Shown here: piece after piece, positions 52,920 to 62,806 of the stretch
Layout: each line of letters begins with the position of its first letter
Numbering within the stretch: the stretch's first letter is position 1
Assembly (NCBI RefSeq): GCF_010820665.1
Contig: NZ_JAAIKC010000001.1
Span: 744,001 to 808,000, forward strand
Reading direction: 5' to 3'
Source: Paenibacillus sp. SYP-B3998
GTDB taxonomy: Bacteria; Bacillota; Bacilli; Paenibacillales; NBRC-103111
Length of the DNA stretch: 64,000 nucleotides
Made by a program: the position numbers and the translations under genes
The notes under the pieces: model-generated
The model's input: only the letters and a program-made list of their open reading frames with translations
Database searches by the model: none
What the model was told of the DNA's origin: nothing

Positions 52920-53933
52920 GTGGGAATCCAATTAAGCTTGCTAGATCAGAGCCTCATACATGATCAGGCAACGGCAGTAGAGGCTTTCCAACAAACGTTG
53001 GAATTAGCTCAGCATGCAGAAGCGCTAGGATATCGCCGATTTTGGGTGTCCGAACATCATGATTCTGATGGTGTTGTGGGATCGTCACCAGAAGTGTTAA
53101 TTGCGTATTTGCTAGCAAAAACGGAGCGTATTCGCATTGGTTCCGGCGGCGTTATGCTCCAACATTACAGTCCGTACAAAGTAGCTGAGAACTTCAATGT
53201 GCTGGCTGCTTTAGCTCCCGGACGAGTCGATCTTGGCATTGGCAGAGCACCAGGCGGTCTGCCTCGATCAACAAAAGCACTTCAACAGGATACTGTCGGA
53301 ACTAGTATGCCCTTGGCCGACAAACTAGTCTTATTGGATCGCTATATTCATAACACATTGGATGCTGAACATGAGCTTTATGGGATCAAGGCCGTCCCTG
53401 TGCCCGAAGTACCGGCTCACTTGTTTTTGCTTGGTGGCGGGGGAGCGAGTACAGAGTTAGCTGGGAGTTTAGGAATCCCTTATGTTTTCGCACAATTCAT
53501 TAATGGCGATGAATCTCTTATCCAGCAAGCGTTCGCCTCCTATCGTCAACACTTCAAGTCTGTTAATGATTCAAAGCCGCAAGCAGTTCTTGCCGTTTCC
53601 GTCATCTTAACGGATTCGGATGATGAAGCCCAATCGCTTGCTGCTGAAATCAAAAACGTCAAAGTGCATCTGGAAAGCGGCCGCACGCTTACCGTGATAA
53701 CCGTTGAACAAGCGGAAGAGTTCGGCAAACAATCCAATGAGAAATATACCGTGGAAGTCAAAGAAGCAAGCGTTATTCATGGTTCCAAGAACAAAGTAAG
53801 AGCCAAGCTTTTAGAGCTTCAAAAGGCTTATCAATTAGATGAAATCATTATCACAGTCGCGATGAAAGAGTTCAACCAGCGGTTGCGCGCCATCGTTCTT
53901 TTGCAGGAAGCATTTTCAGAGTTGACCGTGTAG
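52920..53933 (+). CDS. LLM-class flavin-dependent monooxygenase, YtmO-like
   Basis: A 337-residue luciferase-like monooxygenase: AEALGYRRFWVSEHHDSDGVVGSSPEVLIAYLLAKTERIRIGSGGVMLQHYSPYKVAENFNVL and GRVDLGIGRAPGG are characteristic of the YtmO/SnaB group. These enzymes use reduced flavin and oxygen to attack S-substituted compounds. The start is GTG with GGGAGGA upstream. The neighbouring NtaA-type monooxygenase and transporters mirror the ytm operon, whose role is scavenging cysteine sulfur from alkylated thiols. Confidence 0.9.
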   Translation: MGIQLSLLDQSLIHDQATAVEAFQQTLELAQHAEALGYRRFWVSEHHDSDGVVGSSPEVLIAYLLAKTERIRIGSGGVMLQHYSPYKVAENFNVLAALAPGRVDLGIGRAPGGLPRSTKALQQDTVGTSMPLADKLVLLDRYIHNTLDAEHELYGIKAVPVPEVPAHLFLLGGGGASTELAGSLGIPYVFAQFINGDESLIQQAFASYRQHFKSVNDSKPQAVLAVSVILTDSDDEAQSLAAEIKNVKVHLESGRTLTVITVEQAEEFGKQSNEKYTVEVKEASVIHGSKNKVRAKLLELQKAYQLDEIIITVAMKEFNQRLRAIVLLQEAFSELTV

Positions 53934-54008
53934 ACGGGCCCAACCCACCGTATACTAATGAGTTTGATGATCGTTTTACTAATTGCTCAACTCGAAGGAG
54001 GAACTACA

Positions 54009-55346
54009 ATGTCCAAACAAAAGCAATTGAAGCTTGGGGCCATCATTCAAGGAGTCGGTGGGAATATGTCTGCCTGGAGGCACCCAGAGGCTGTCGTTGA
54101 TGCCAGTGTAAATTTCCAATATTACAAGCAGCAAGCTCAAAAAGCGGAAACAGGTAAATTCGATTTACTGTTTATTGCCGATGGTTTATTCATTAATGAG
54201 AAGTCGATACCTCATTTCCTGAATCGCTTCGAGCCCATCACGATCCTGTCCGCGCTAGCAGCTGTGACTTCCCAAATTGGGCTGGTCGGGACACTGTCTA
54301 CTTCCTACAGCGAGCCTTTCACAGTGGCAAGACAATTCGCTTCGCTCGATCATATAAGCGGTGGCAGAGCGGGATGGAACGTTGTAACGTCACCGCTTGA
54401 AGGCTCGGCGCTAAACTATAACAAAAAGCTCGAAGAACATCCTTCCCATCCTAAGCGGTACCGCATTGCTTCCGAGTATTTGCAAGTAACGAAAGGATTG
54501 TGGGATTCCTGGGAAGATGATGCATTTGTGCGTGATAAACAATCAGGCGTATTTTTTGATCCAGATAAATTGCATCGTTTAGATCACAAAGGTGAGTTTT
54601 TCTCTGTACAAGGGCCGCTAAATATCGGTAGATCCAAGCAAGGACAGCCAGTCGTTTTTCAAGCGGGCTCCTCGGAGGACGGCAGGAATTTGGCGGCCAA
54701 AGAGGCGGACGCGATTTTCACGGGTCATCCTACCGTGGAAGACGCTCAGCGTTTTTATGCAGATGTGAAAAGTCGGGCAGTCGGTTTTGGCCGCAAAGCG
54801 GAGGATATCGTGATTCTTCCAGGGATCGGTCCGATTATCGGGCAAACAGAAGAGGACGCTGAATGCAAATATCAGCAAGCAGCCAGTCTGGTTACAGTGA
54901 AGGAAGCGCTCGACTATTTAGGTCGTTATTTTGATCATCATGATTTTGGGCAATACGAATTAGATGCACCATTTCCTGAATTAGGAGACTTGGGTCAGAA
55001 CAGCTTCCGCAGCACGACGGATCGTCTTAAGCAAAATGCGAAGGATAAAGGTTTGACGCTGCGTCAAGTTGCTCTACAAGCGGCAACACCGCGCCCGCTC
55101 TTTATCGGTACACCGATTCAAATCGCGGATCGCATTCAGCAATGGTTCGAAGCTGGTGCGGCTGATGGATTTATCGTCGGCTCAGGCGTGCCAAACGGGT
55201 TGAATGATTTTGTAGATCTCGTCGTTCCGATTCTACAGGAGCGGGGCATTTATCGGAAAGAATACGAAGCAGATACGCTACGTGGCAATTTAGGTCTGTC
55301 TGTGCCAACTAACCGATATGTGAAAGAAAAAGTAACAAATTCATAA
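54009..55346 (+). CDS. NtaA/SnaA/DszA-family flavin monooxygenase, YtnJ-like
   Basis: A 445-residue FMN-dependent monooxygenase: [89 protein letters not shown] and [19 protein letters not shown] are the defining blocks. Relatives oxidise nitrilotriacetate, dibenzothiophene sulfone or S-alkyl-cysteine derivatives. ATG at 54009 lies behind AAGGAGG; the frame is open 17 codons earlier without a suitable site. It acts with the monooxygenase 75 bases upstream. Confidence 0.92.
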   Translation: MSKQKQLKLGAIIQGVGGNMSAWRHPEAVVDASVNFQYYKQQAQKAETGKFDLLFIADGLFINEKSIPHFLNRFEPITILSALAAVTSQIGLVGTLSTSYSEPFTVARQFASLDHISGGRAGWNVVTSPLEGSALNYNKKLEEHPSHPKRYRIASEYLQVTKGLWDSWEDDAFVRDKQSGVFFDPDKLHRLDHKGEFFSVQGPLNIGRSKQGQPVVFQAGSSEDGRNLAAKEADAIFTGHPTVEDAQRFYADVKSRAVGFGRKAEDIVILPGIGPIIGQTEEDAECKYQQAASLVTVKEALDYLGRYFDHHDFGQYELDAPFPELGDLGQNSFRSTTDRLKQNAKDKGLTLRQVALQAATPRPLFIGTPIQIADRIQQWFEAGAADGFIVGSGVPNGLNDFVDLVVPILQERGIYRKEYEADTLRGNLGLSVPTNRYVKEKVTNS

Positions 55347-55347
55347 T

Positions 55348-55363
55348 TTAAATCCGAGTTAAA
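55348..55363 (+). promoter_or_regulatory. Second copy of the TTAAATCCGA element
   Basis: TTAAATCCGAGTTAAA immediately follows the stop of the NtaA-type gene and precedes the peptide-type ABC genes. It differs from the copy at 52860 by one inserted base, which suggests a common regulator. Confidence 0.35.
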
Positions 55364-55423
55364 CGATAAGTTATGTATGGAAAACGATCTAGGCGCTTAT
55401 GAAATAAACGGGGGAATGCACAG

Positions 55424-57067
55424 ATGAGAAGAAAAAAAGATTTGCTGAAATATCATGCGCTAGCTTGGGCGCTTGTTCTCACATTAACAGGATGCAGTTC
55501 AGCCAATAGCGACACGTCGCAGACTTCAAAAACGGCCCAGGAAGCGAAGCTGCCTGCGGCTGTCGGAGGCGACCTCAGCTATGGCTTGGCAACCTCGCCA
55601 GATACGTTAGACCCTCATCGCAGCGGGCTAGCCGTAGCGGTAAGGGTCATTAGAACGATTTATGATAGCTTGGTTACTCAGCTGCCGGATGGCTCTATTA
55701 AACCTTGGCTCGCTGCCGAATGGAGCGTATCCCCGGATGGATTAAGTTACACCTTTAAGCTTCGTAAAGATGTTAAATTTCAGGATGGAACCCCGTTCAA
55801 TGCGGAAGCTGTTAAATTCAACTATGATCGAATTCTCGATCCAACGACGAAAGCGGCTAACTCAGCGGCATTTCTGAAACCCTACAAATCTGCTGAAGTT
55901 ATTGATGAATACACGGTAAAGCTTAACCTTGAAACGCCTTCCCGCGCCTTCCTAGGTAACTTAAGTCAAGCGCTGCTTGGTATCGTGTCTCCGGCAGCAG
56001 CCCAAAAGGATGGCGATCAGTTTGGCAAACATCCTGTTGGAACAGGCCCATTTTCCTTCGTGAAATGGGAGGAAAATGCAGCTATTCAAGTGAAGCGCAA
56101 CCCGGATTACAATTGGGCACCGGAGATTGTTGAGAATAAAGGGAAATCATATTTGGATCAAATCACGTTCAAAATTATACCAGAAGAAGCGACTCGGATC
56201 GGCAGTGTGCAGAGCAAGCAAGTGTTGGCGGTTGAGACCGTCCCTCCACAAAATGTGGTTTCGCTCAAAAGCGATCCTAATGTGCAAGTGCTGCAAGTGA
56301 ATACGGTTGGATTGCCGTATACACTATTCTTTAATCACAGACGGCCCCCATGGAATGATGTGAAAGCTCGACAAGCCGTGCAAGCAACGATTGACGTCGA
56401 TGCGATTGTCAAAACCTTATATCTAGGCACTTATCCTCGGGCATGGTCGCCCTTATCCCCTGGAATTTTTGGGTATGATTCCACGTTGGAAAATGGCATT
56501 AAGCCTGACACGGCCAAAGCGAATAAGCTGTTGGATGAGCTAGGCTGGGTCAAAGGAGCTGACGGAATTCGGGAGAAGGAAGGTAAAAAGCTGACGCTTC
56601 ATTATGTAGATGGCACACCGAATCGTGAAAAGCGCAACGATATCGCGGTCATCGTGCAGCAGCAATTGAAGCAAGTGGGCATTGCGGTAGAGGTAGAAAT
56701 TACAAAGGATACCGCAAACGTCATTTATACGAAGGGAACCTATGATCTGTACGGGAACAGCCAAGTGAACTCAGACCCAACGGCGCTGTACTCGTTCTAT
56801 CATACGAGTGACCCGAAAGGGCGTCCGAGTATCCCTGGCCTGTCTGATCCGCAACTTGATAAATGGCTGGAGCAAGGTCTTGTCGAAAACGATGATAAGA
56901 AGCGCGCCGAAATTTATAAGCAAGTTCAGCATACGATTATCGATCATGCGTCCATTATTCCTGTTTACGTGTTTCCTTACACGGTAGCGGCTTTGAAAAT
57001 GGTCAAAGGGTTGAAATTCGACAACCTTGGCTATCCACTCTTTAATGATACTTATCTTCAAAAATAA
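55424..57067 (+). CDS. Family 5 ABC substrate-binding lipoprotein (Dpp/Opp/Gsi type)
   Basis: A 547-residue binding protein. Lipobox LTGC gives lipidated Cys24. The mature sequence has the family 5 signature blocks GGDLSYGLATSPDTLDPHRSG, FKLRKDVKFQDGTPFNAEAVKFNYDR, HPVGTGPFSFVKWEENAAIQVKRNPDY and AWSPLSPGIFGYD. It delivers a peptide-like or opine-like compound to the DppB/C/D-F-type genes downstream. In this context a sulfur-containing peptide such as glutathione or an S-modified cysteine is plausible but unproven. The ATG follows a weak GGGG-type site. Confidence 0.92.
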   Translation: MRRKKDLLKYHALAWALVLTLTGCSSANSDTSQTSKTAQEAKLPAAVGGDLSYGLATSPDTLDPHRSGLAVAVRVIRTIYDSLVTQLPDGSIKPWLAAEWSVSPDGLSYTFKLRKDVKFQDGTPFNAEAVKFNYDRILDPTTKAANSAAFLKPYKSAEVIDEYTVKLNLETPSRAFLGNLSQALLGIVSPAAAQKDGDQFGKHPVGTGPFSFVKWEENAAIQVKRNPDYNWAPEIVENKGKSYLDQITFKIIPEEATRIGSVQSKQVLAVETVPPQNVVSLKSDPNVQVLQVNTVGLPYTLFFNHRRPPWNDVKARQAVQATIDVDAIVKTLYLGTYPRAWSPLSPGIFGYDSTLENGIKPDTAKANKLLDELGWVKGADGIREKEGKKLTLHYVDGTPNREKRNDIAVIVQQQLKQVGIAVEVEITKDTANVIYTKGTYDLYGNSQVNSDPTALYSFYHTSDPKGRPSIPGLSDPQLDKWLEQGLVENDDKKRAEIYKQVQHTIIDHASIIPVYVFPYTVAALKMVKGLKFDNLGYPLFNDTYLQK

Positions 57068-57088
57068 GCCTGCAAGGAGCTAACGCAT

Positions 57089-58015
57089 ATGGCTAGGACA
57101 ATAACGGAGCGGCTCCTGGTTTCTTTACTGGTCATACTTGGCTCCCTCATTCTGGTGTTTTGTATCCTTTATGTACTCCCCGGAGATCCTGTACTCTCGT
57201 TGATCGACCCGACTACGATGTCCCCGGAAGCTATCGAGAATTTAAGGCAGCAATTAGGGCTCAATGATCCTTTCTACGTACAATTTGGTCGTTATTTCGT
57301 CTCTGTTCTTCAAGGAGACTTTGGGAAGTCATTGGTGAACAGCAATCCTGTTTTGCAGAAAATTGTGGAGCACTTCCCGGCGACGCTGGCGCTGACCTTC
57401 GCTAGCTCAGTCCTATCCATCATCGTAGGTGTTTCATTGGGTGTGCTCTCCGCAATTCATAGAAATCGTTGGATAGACGTCGTAGCTCGAATCGTTGGCT
57501 TGTTCGGCATTTCGATGCCAACCTTTTGGTCCGGCATTCTGCTCATTCTCATTTTTTCAGTGAATTTGGGCTGGTTTCCAGCACTAGGGTCAGATGGCTT
57601 CGCAACGCTCGTTCTTCCTGCGCTGGCACTGGGCTTCGTTGGTGCAGGCTTCATTGTACGCATGGTACGGAACAGCATGCTTGAGGTTATTCATGAGCAT
57701 TTCATTGTTACCTTACGTGCGAAGGGATTATCGGAACGCATAGTTATGTATCGGCATGCTTTGCGCAATGCGCTCATTCCGGCAGTTACGATTATTGGGA
57801 TTCATATCGGTGATCTAATGGCAGGTACCGTTATTATCGAAACCGTATTTTCTAGGCAAGGGATAGGCAGAGTACTTGCAGATGCCATTATGGCCAAAGA
57901 CTTGCCGGTCGTTCAAGGAGTCGTTTTTTTCTCAGCGATCGTCTATGTGATTGTCAATCTGCTTGTGGATATCTCTTATACGTTTATTGATCCAAGGGTA
58001 CGCAGAATGCAGTAG
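57089..58015 (+). CDS. DppB-type ABC transporter permease
   Basis: A 308-residue permease with six helices, starting with ITERLLVSLLVILGSLILVFCILYVLPGDPVLSL, the normal DppB/OppB opening. The EAA loop VTLRAKGLSERIVMYRHALRNALIPAVTIIG and the terminal VDISYTFIDPRVR confirm the family. It pairs with the DppC-type permease that begins 31 bases later to import the ligand of the lipoprotein at 55424. The ATG has AAGGAG upstream. Confidence 0.93.
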   Translation: MARTITERLLVSLLVILGSLILVFCILYVLPGDPVLSLIDPTTMSPEAIENLRQQLGLNDPFYVQFGRYFVSVLQGDFGKSLVNSNPVLQKIVEHFPATLALTFASSVLSIIVGVSLGVLSAIHRNRWIDVVARIVGLFGISMPTFWSGILLILIFSVNLGWFPALGSDGFATLVLPALALGFVGAGFIVRMVRNSMLEVIHEHFIVTLRAKGLSERIVMYRHALRNALIPAVTIIGIHIGDLMAGTVIIETVFSRQGIGRVLADAIMAKDLPVVQGVVFFSAIVYVIVNLLVDISYTFIDPRVRRMQ

Positions 58016-58046
58016 AAAGCGGTAGCTAAGAGGGGAGAATTCAGCG

Positions 58047-58934
58047 ATGAAGGAAGCCATATCTGCAAAGGCAATTTGGCAAGAAGAAAGACTGCGTATA
58101 CCGACTGCTCGTGTGACAAGGAACATCAATGTGACTGAAATATTCGTATATGCCGCAGCAGTAGTCACGTTATTTATTGTAGGCTGCGCGGTTGTACCTC
58201 AGTGGATTGCGCCATACTCGCCTACGGTAATGTTAACGGATTCTATTCTTAGTCCGCCGAGTCTAGCGCACTTGTTTGGAACGGATTATTTCGGACGGGA
58301 TGTATTCAGTGTTGTTGTATATGGGAGTCGCGATTCGTTGTACATCGGCTTCGCTTCCGTGCTGGCCGGGGGATTGATCGGTGGTGCAATTGGAGCGGTT
58401 TCGGGGTATGTAGGCGGCATCGTGGATACGATATGTATGCGATTCATTGATGTATGGATGACGATACCTGGCATTTTATTAGCATTAGCTATCGCTGCCT
58501 CATTAGGTCCTCATTTATATAACATCATCTTTGCAGTAGCTGCTGCTGCCATTCCCCAATATGCGCGAGTCATGCGCGGACAAATAATAAGCATCAAGAG
58601 CCGATCGTTCGTAACCGCGTCCCGTTCGATTGGGGCCTCTAATATCCGTATTTTTTTCAGTCATGTGTTGTCGAACGCTTGGTCTCCGATGCTGGTTATG
58701 GCAACGATAGGATTGGGATCGTCCATTTTGGTGGGATCTGGTTTGAGCTTTCTAGGGCTAGGCGTTCTCAAAGAAATACCGGATTGGGGAACACTGTTAT
58801 CGCAAGGAAGAGGTTATTTAACGGTGGGGTGGTGGATTTGCACCTTTCCAGGTCTGGCCATCACGCTGTTTGTGCTCTCCGTCAATTTAATCGGCGATAA
58901 ACTGCGAGACAGCTTAGATCCCAAGCAAAGATGA
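58047..58934 (+). CDS. DppC-type ABC transporter permease
   Basis: A 295-residue permease with an N-terminal cytoplasmic stretch, six helices and the family blocks HLFGTDYFGRDVFSVVVYGSRDSLYIG, DVWMTIPGILLALAIA, the EAA loop VTASRSIGASNIRIFFSHVLSNAWSPMLVMA, and LSVNLIGDKLRDSLDPK at the end. It is the second membrane subunit of the peptide-type importer. The ATG lies behind GAGGGGAG. Confidence 0.93.
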   Translation: MKEAISAKAIWQEERLRIPTARVTRNINVTEIFVYAAAVVTLFIVGCAVVPQWIAPYSPTVMLTDSILSPPSLAHLFGTDYFGRDVFSVVVYGSRDSLYIGFASVLAGGLIGGAIGAVSGYVGGIVDTICMRFIDVWMTIPGILLALAIAASLGPHLYNIIFAVAAAAIPQYARVMRGQIISIKSRSFVTASRSIGASNIRIFFSHVLSNAWSPMLVMATIGLGSSILVGSGLSFLGLGVLKEIPDWGTLLSQGRGYLTVGWWICTFPGLAITLFVLSVNLIGDKLRDSLDPKQR

Positions 58935-58956
58935 GCTAAGCAGGGAGGGTTGACAC

Positions 58957-60981
58957 ATGGCGAATCGATTGCTTGATATTGGAAATCTAAGCGTTGAGTT
59001 TGCTACAAAGAGAGGCCCGCTTACCGCAATTAGTGATGTTACTCTTCATATCGAAGCTGGCGAAACTATTTGTTTAGTGGGAGAGTCAGGGAGCGGGAAA
59101 TCGGTCACCTCTAAGTCTGTGATGAGACTGCTGGATTATGAGAATGGATTCATATCCGGGGGGCACATTGTACTTGATGGCGTAGATTTGACGACCTTGT
59201 CACAGAAGGAGCTCCGTGCCTGGCGCGGGAAGAAGATGGCGATGGTATTCCAGGAGCCTATGGCTGCTTTTGATCCTGTGTTCACGATTGGCAGCCAAAT
59301 TGTTGAAGTCATCCTTCAGCATGAGCAAGGCAGTAAAAGCCAGGCGTGGCAACGCGCCGTTCATCTGCTGCGGCGCGTGGGCATTCCCGAGCCGGAAATC
59401 CGGCTGAAGCAGTACCCAGGCGAGCTGTCCGGCGGCATGCTCCAGCGGGCGATGATTGCGATGGCGCTTGCCTGCGGCCCGCAGCTTCTGATCGCAGATG
59501 AGCCGACCACGGCCTTGGATGTAACCATCCAAGCTCAGATTTTGCATCTGCTTCAGGAGCTTAAAGCTGAATTCAACATGTCTATCCTGCTTATCACACA
59601 TGACATGGGGATTGCCGCCGAGATGGCGGATCGAATTGTTGTCATGTACGCAGGGCAGATCGTTGAACAAGCTACGGTTCAACAGTTGTTTGATAAGCCA
59701 CATCATCCTTATACGCGGGGCTTGCTTCGCTCCATAACCACGATGGACAGTGATCGCAGCACACGATTATTTTCCATCGAGGGTTCCATTCCTAGCCTGT
59801 CGGATTTGCCGGACGGCTGCCGTTTTCATCCTCGCTGCCCGCATGCCACAGAGCGGTGCCGCAAAGACAGCCCTCCACTTCAGGGAGTGAACGGGCGTCA
59901 AACGGCTTGTTGGTACGCGGAGGAGCTCGCGGAAATGGCAGACTGGAAACAGCAAAGTGCTCCTGCTGTAAGGATTGCAGGAAGCAGCAACGAGCCAAAG
60001 CCTGAAACGGTGGAGCGAACCAAGCTTTTTGAGGTAATTGGGATCAGTAAATATTACCCAGTCGGGAAGGGGTTGCTTAATCGCACGAAATCACCGATTC
60101 GCGCTGTAGATGATGTCTCTTTTACGATTGAGAAGGGTGAAACGTTTGGCTTGGTCGGCGAATCTGGGAGCGGCAAGTCCACATTGGGTAGAGTACTGCT
60201 GCAGTTGGAGAAGGCAACGAGCGGACAGGTTTTGTTTGAGGGTCGTGACTTAGCCAAGCTTAACGTAAAGGGTCTTCAAGAAGCTCGTAAGGATATGCAA
60301 ATGATTTTCCAAGATCCCTATAATTCAGTAAATCCTCGCTGGCGTGTAGGCAACATCATTGGTGAACCGCTGGATGTTCATGAATCGCTAACCTCTGGGG
60401 AAAAGCGGCAAAGAGTTGAGCATTTACTGGAATTAGTCGGTTTAAGCCGTTCCGTGTATGACCGATTTCCTCATGAATTTTCAGGGGGACAGCGGCAGCG
60501 CATCGGTATAGCGCGAGCTATTGCCCTGAATCCGCAATTTATTTTGGCAGATGAAGCCGTGTCTGCACTGGACGTGTCTGTGCAAGCACAGATTGTTAAT
60601 CTGATGCAGGATTTGCAGAAAAAACTGGGGTTAACGTATTTATTTATCGCGCATGGCTTGAACATTGTGCGCCATTTATCCGATCGAATCGGTGTGATGT
60701 ATTTGGGGAAGCTGGTGGAGATCGCGTCTAGTGAGGAGCTGTTCCAACACCCTGCTCATCATTATACGAAGGGGCTGCTATCGTCTATTCCTTCTACAGA
60801 TCCCACTAGAAAAAGAGAATGGTTCGCCATTGAGGGGGAGATCCCATCCCCAGCGAATCCGCCTAACGGCTGTCGGTTTCATACGCGTTGCCGAGCGGCA
60901 ACCGCAAGGTGCAAGCAAGAGGAGCCAAAGCTGCTCCAAGTCAGGCAAGGACATTGGACGGCGTGCCACTATCCCATATAA
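58957..60981 (+). CDS. Fused DppD-DppF ABC ATPase
   Basis: A 674-residue protein containing two complete ATPase domains that are usually separate subunits. Domain 1 has Walker A GESGSGKS (42-49), signature [15 protein letters not shown] (LSGGM rather than LSGGQ) and Walker [13 protein letters not shown]; domain 2 has GESGSGKS (401-408), [14 protein letters not shown] and [12 protein letters not shown]. Each ends with the oligopeptide-transporter C-terminal motif with clustered Cys ([34 protein letters not shown]), which in relatives can bind an iron-sulfur cluster or metal. It energises the permeases at 57089 and 58047. Fused ATPases of this sort also occur in glutathione importer GsiA. Confidence 0.93.
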   Translation: MANRLLDIGNLSVEFATKRGPLTAISDVTLHIEAGETICLVGESGSGKSVTSKSVMRLLDYENGFISGGHIVLDGVDLTTLSQKELRAWRGKKMAMVFQEPMAAFDPVFTIGSQIVEVILQHEQGSKSQAWQRAVHLLRRVGIPEPEIRLKQYPGELSGGMLQRAMIAMALACGPQLLIADEPTTALDVTIQAQILHLLQELKAEFNMSILLITHDMGIAAEMADRIVVMYAGQIVEQATVQQLFDKPHHPYTRGLLRSITTMDSDRSTRLFSIEGSIPSLSDLPDGCRFHPRCPHATERCRKDSPPLQGVNGRQTACWYAEELAEMADWKQQSAPAVRIAGSSNEPKPETVERTKLFEVIGISKYYPVGKGLLNRTKSPIRAVDDVSFTIEKGETFGLVGESGSGKSTLGRVLLQLEKATSGQVLFEGRDLAKLNVKGLQEARKDMQMIFQDPYNSVNPRWRVGNIIGEPLDVHESLTSGEKRQRVEHLLELVGLSRSVYDRFPHEFSGGQRQRIGIARAIALNPQFILADEAVSALDVSVQAQIVNLMQDLQKKLGLTYLFIAHGLNIVRHLSDRIGVMYLGKLVEIASSEELFQHPAHHYTKGLLSSIPSTDPTRKREWFAIEGEIPSPANPPNGCRFHTRCRAATARCKQEEPKLLQVRQGHWTACHYPI

Positions 60982-60993
60982 AGGAGTTAACTC

Positions 60994-61917
60994 ATGTCAA
61001 GCATCATTCATCCAGAAACACGAATTGGCTATGTAGAGTTAAAAGTAAGTCATTTGGAGCAATCGATTACCTTCTATCGCAATGTAGTCGGACTGGAGCT
61101 TGAGCGCATAGAAGGAGGCAAAGCGTATCTCTCCGCCCATGGCGGCGTTGAACCGCTGCTCGTTCTTGAGCAGCCAGAGGGCGTATTCCCGCAAGGCTCT
61201 CGAACGACAGGGCTTTATCATTTCGCGCTGCTGTTGCCGACTCGTCAAGATTTCGCAACTGCGTTCTTCCACATTCTTCGCTCGAAGGAAACTATCGAGG
61301 CTCCAACGGAACAGGAATCGCGTTATACGTATTCATCAGAAATTTTACCTATTTCTAGACTGAATAGCGCAAGTGACCATACGTATAGCGAGGCGTTCTA
61401 TTTGCAAGACTTGGATGGCAACGGTATTGAGATTTATGCGGATCGTCCACGTGATGTATGGCCGCCTGATGGTCGCGGGGGGAGTCATCCGCTTGATTTG
61501 AAGTCATTGGCAGGGATAGCTGATTATGCATTCAAGGGACTTCCCGCAGGTACGGTCGTGGGGCATGTGCATTTACGAGTGGCCGATATCGACCAAACGC
61601 GAGCGTTTTACGTAAATGCGCTTGGATTTGAGGAACAAATCAGCAGTAGCGATGTCTTGTTTGTTTCAGCAGGCGGCTACCATCACCACATAGGAACAAA
61701 TACATGGAATGGTAAGCATCATCCCTATCCTGGTGAACAGGCTACTGGACTCAAGCTCTATTCGATTGTTTTACCACATAATGAAGCGTTGGAAGATGTG
61801 AAAAAGCGTTTAGCTGAGGCTGGCTATGAGATCGTTAACGAAGAACATAGCGATCATTTTATTACAACAGATCCAAATGGAATTGGCGTGAAATTTACTT
61901 TGTTTTATAAAAAATAG
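60994..61917 (+). CDS. VOC-family dioxygenase/glyoxalase-like protein (CatE type)
   Basis: A 307-residue protein of two vicinal-oxygen-chelate repeats. Repeat 1 (10-152) has IGYVELKVSHLEQSITFYRNVVGL and ends DGNGIEIYADRPRDVWP; repeat 2 (about 185-305) has VVGHVHLRVADIDQTRAFYVNALGF, HHHIGTNTW and DPNGIGVKFTL. The metal triad is probably in repeat 2 (His192 region, His230s, Glu/Asp near the end). Compared with CatE it carries about 20 extra residues near 100-123 before SASDHTYSEAFYL. Its role in a sulfur-scavenging cluster is unknown; it may open a ring or handle a thiol adduct. ATG behind AAAGGAG. Confidence 0.88.
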   Translation: MSSIIHPETRIGYVELKVSHLEQSITFYRNVVGLELERIEGGKAYLSAHGGVEPLLVLEQPEGVFPQGSRTTGLYHFALLLPTRQDFATAFFHILRSKETIEAPTEQESRYTYSSEILPISRLNSASDHTYSEAFYLQDLDGNGIEIYADRPRDVWPPDGRGGSHPLDLKSLAGIADYAFKGLPAGTVVGHVHLRVADIDQTRAFYVNALGFEEQISSSDVLFVSAGGYHHHIGTNTWNGKHHPYPGEQATGLKLYSIVLPHNEALEDVKKRLAEAGYEIVNEEHSDHFITTDPNGIGVKFTLFYKK

Positions 61918-61945
61918 ATAACTATTTTAGAGGAGGCTTTTTATT

Positions 61946-62806
61946 ATGAAAAAATTAACCGTTCTATCAACCGTTCTACTTACGACTGCATTCGCAGCTG
62001 GGTGCGGCAATCAAGCCAAAACAGCTGGAAGTTCTCCAGCAGCGACCGCTGCGTCTACAACCCAAGTGGCAAGCACGACTACGCCGGCAGCTTCCAAAGC
62101 CGTAAAGAAAGTCGTTGTCGGCACAGGCACACAGTTTCCTAATATTTGCTTCATAGACGATAAAGGTAACTTGACAGGGTATGACGTTGAGCTTGTTAAA
62201 GAGATTGACAAGCGCTTGCCCGATTATGAGTTTGAGCTAAAAACGATGGAATTCAAAAATCTTTTGCTCAGCTTGGAAACGAATAAAATTGACTTTATCG
62301 CCCACCAAATGGAAGTAAATGATGAAAGAAAAGCCAAATTCTTGTTTAATGACGAGGCTTATAATATTTTCCCCAATAAAATTATCATTCATCGAGATAA
62401 CAACGCCATTAAATCCATTGACGATCTCAAAGGAAAAAAATTGTTAGTTACAGCGACAAGCAATGCGGCTGTTTTAGCTGAGAAATACAATAAAGAGCAT
62501 AACACGGGCATTAATATCGTTTATACCGGCGCAGGTGAAGACGCCAAGGCTTCGATCAAGGCGGGACGTGCAGATGCGTCCATCAGCACCCAATTTGCGA
62601 TTGATTTCTTGAATAAAACAGCAGATGCGCAATTAAAAACAGTTGGCGATTCGTTGTCGAATTCAAAAACTTACTTCATTTTACGTAAAGATGAAGCGGA
62701 TTTGAAAACGAAATTAGATGAGGCTGTGAAAGCCATTAAAGCGGATGGTACTTTAGCCAAATTGAGCACCCAATGGCTCGGAGCCGACTACTCGCAGGGG
62801 CAATAG
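61946..62806 (+). CDS. Amino-acid (cystine-type) ABC substrate-binding lipoprotein
   Basis: A 286-residue family 3 binding protein with lipidated Cys20 (AAGC) and an Ala/Thr linker. The fold blocks are VVVGTGTQFPNICFIDDKGNLTGYDVELVKEID, LLLSLETNKIDFIAHQMEVNDERKAKFLFND, LKGKKLLVTATSNAAVLAEKYNKEHNTGINIVYTG and GRADASISTQFAIDF. The sequence is close to the YtmJ/YtmK (TcyJ/TcyK) group that binds cystine and related sulfur amino acids. Stop and next start are adjacent, so it is translated with the permeases. The ATG follows AGAGGAGG. Confidence 0.9.
   Translation: MKKLTVLSTVLLTTAFAAGCGNQAKTAGSSPAATAASTTQVASTTTPAASKAVKKVVVGTGTQFPNICFIDDKGNLTGYDVELVKEIDKRLPDYEFELKTMEFKNLLLSLETNKIDFIAHQMEVNDERKAKFLFNDEAYNIFPNKIIIHRDNNAIKSIDDLKGKKLLVTATSNAAVLAEKYNKEHNTGINIVYTGAGEDAKASIKAGRADASISTQFAIDFLNKTADAQLKTVGDSLSNSKTYFILRKDEADLKTKLDEAVKAIKADGTLAKLSTQWLGADYSQGQ

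Noticed and set aside
59200-59706. 168-codon minus-strand frame
   Set aside because: It is antisense to the fused ABC ATPase and is a shadow of its GC-rich codons.
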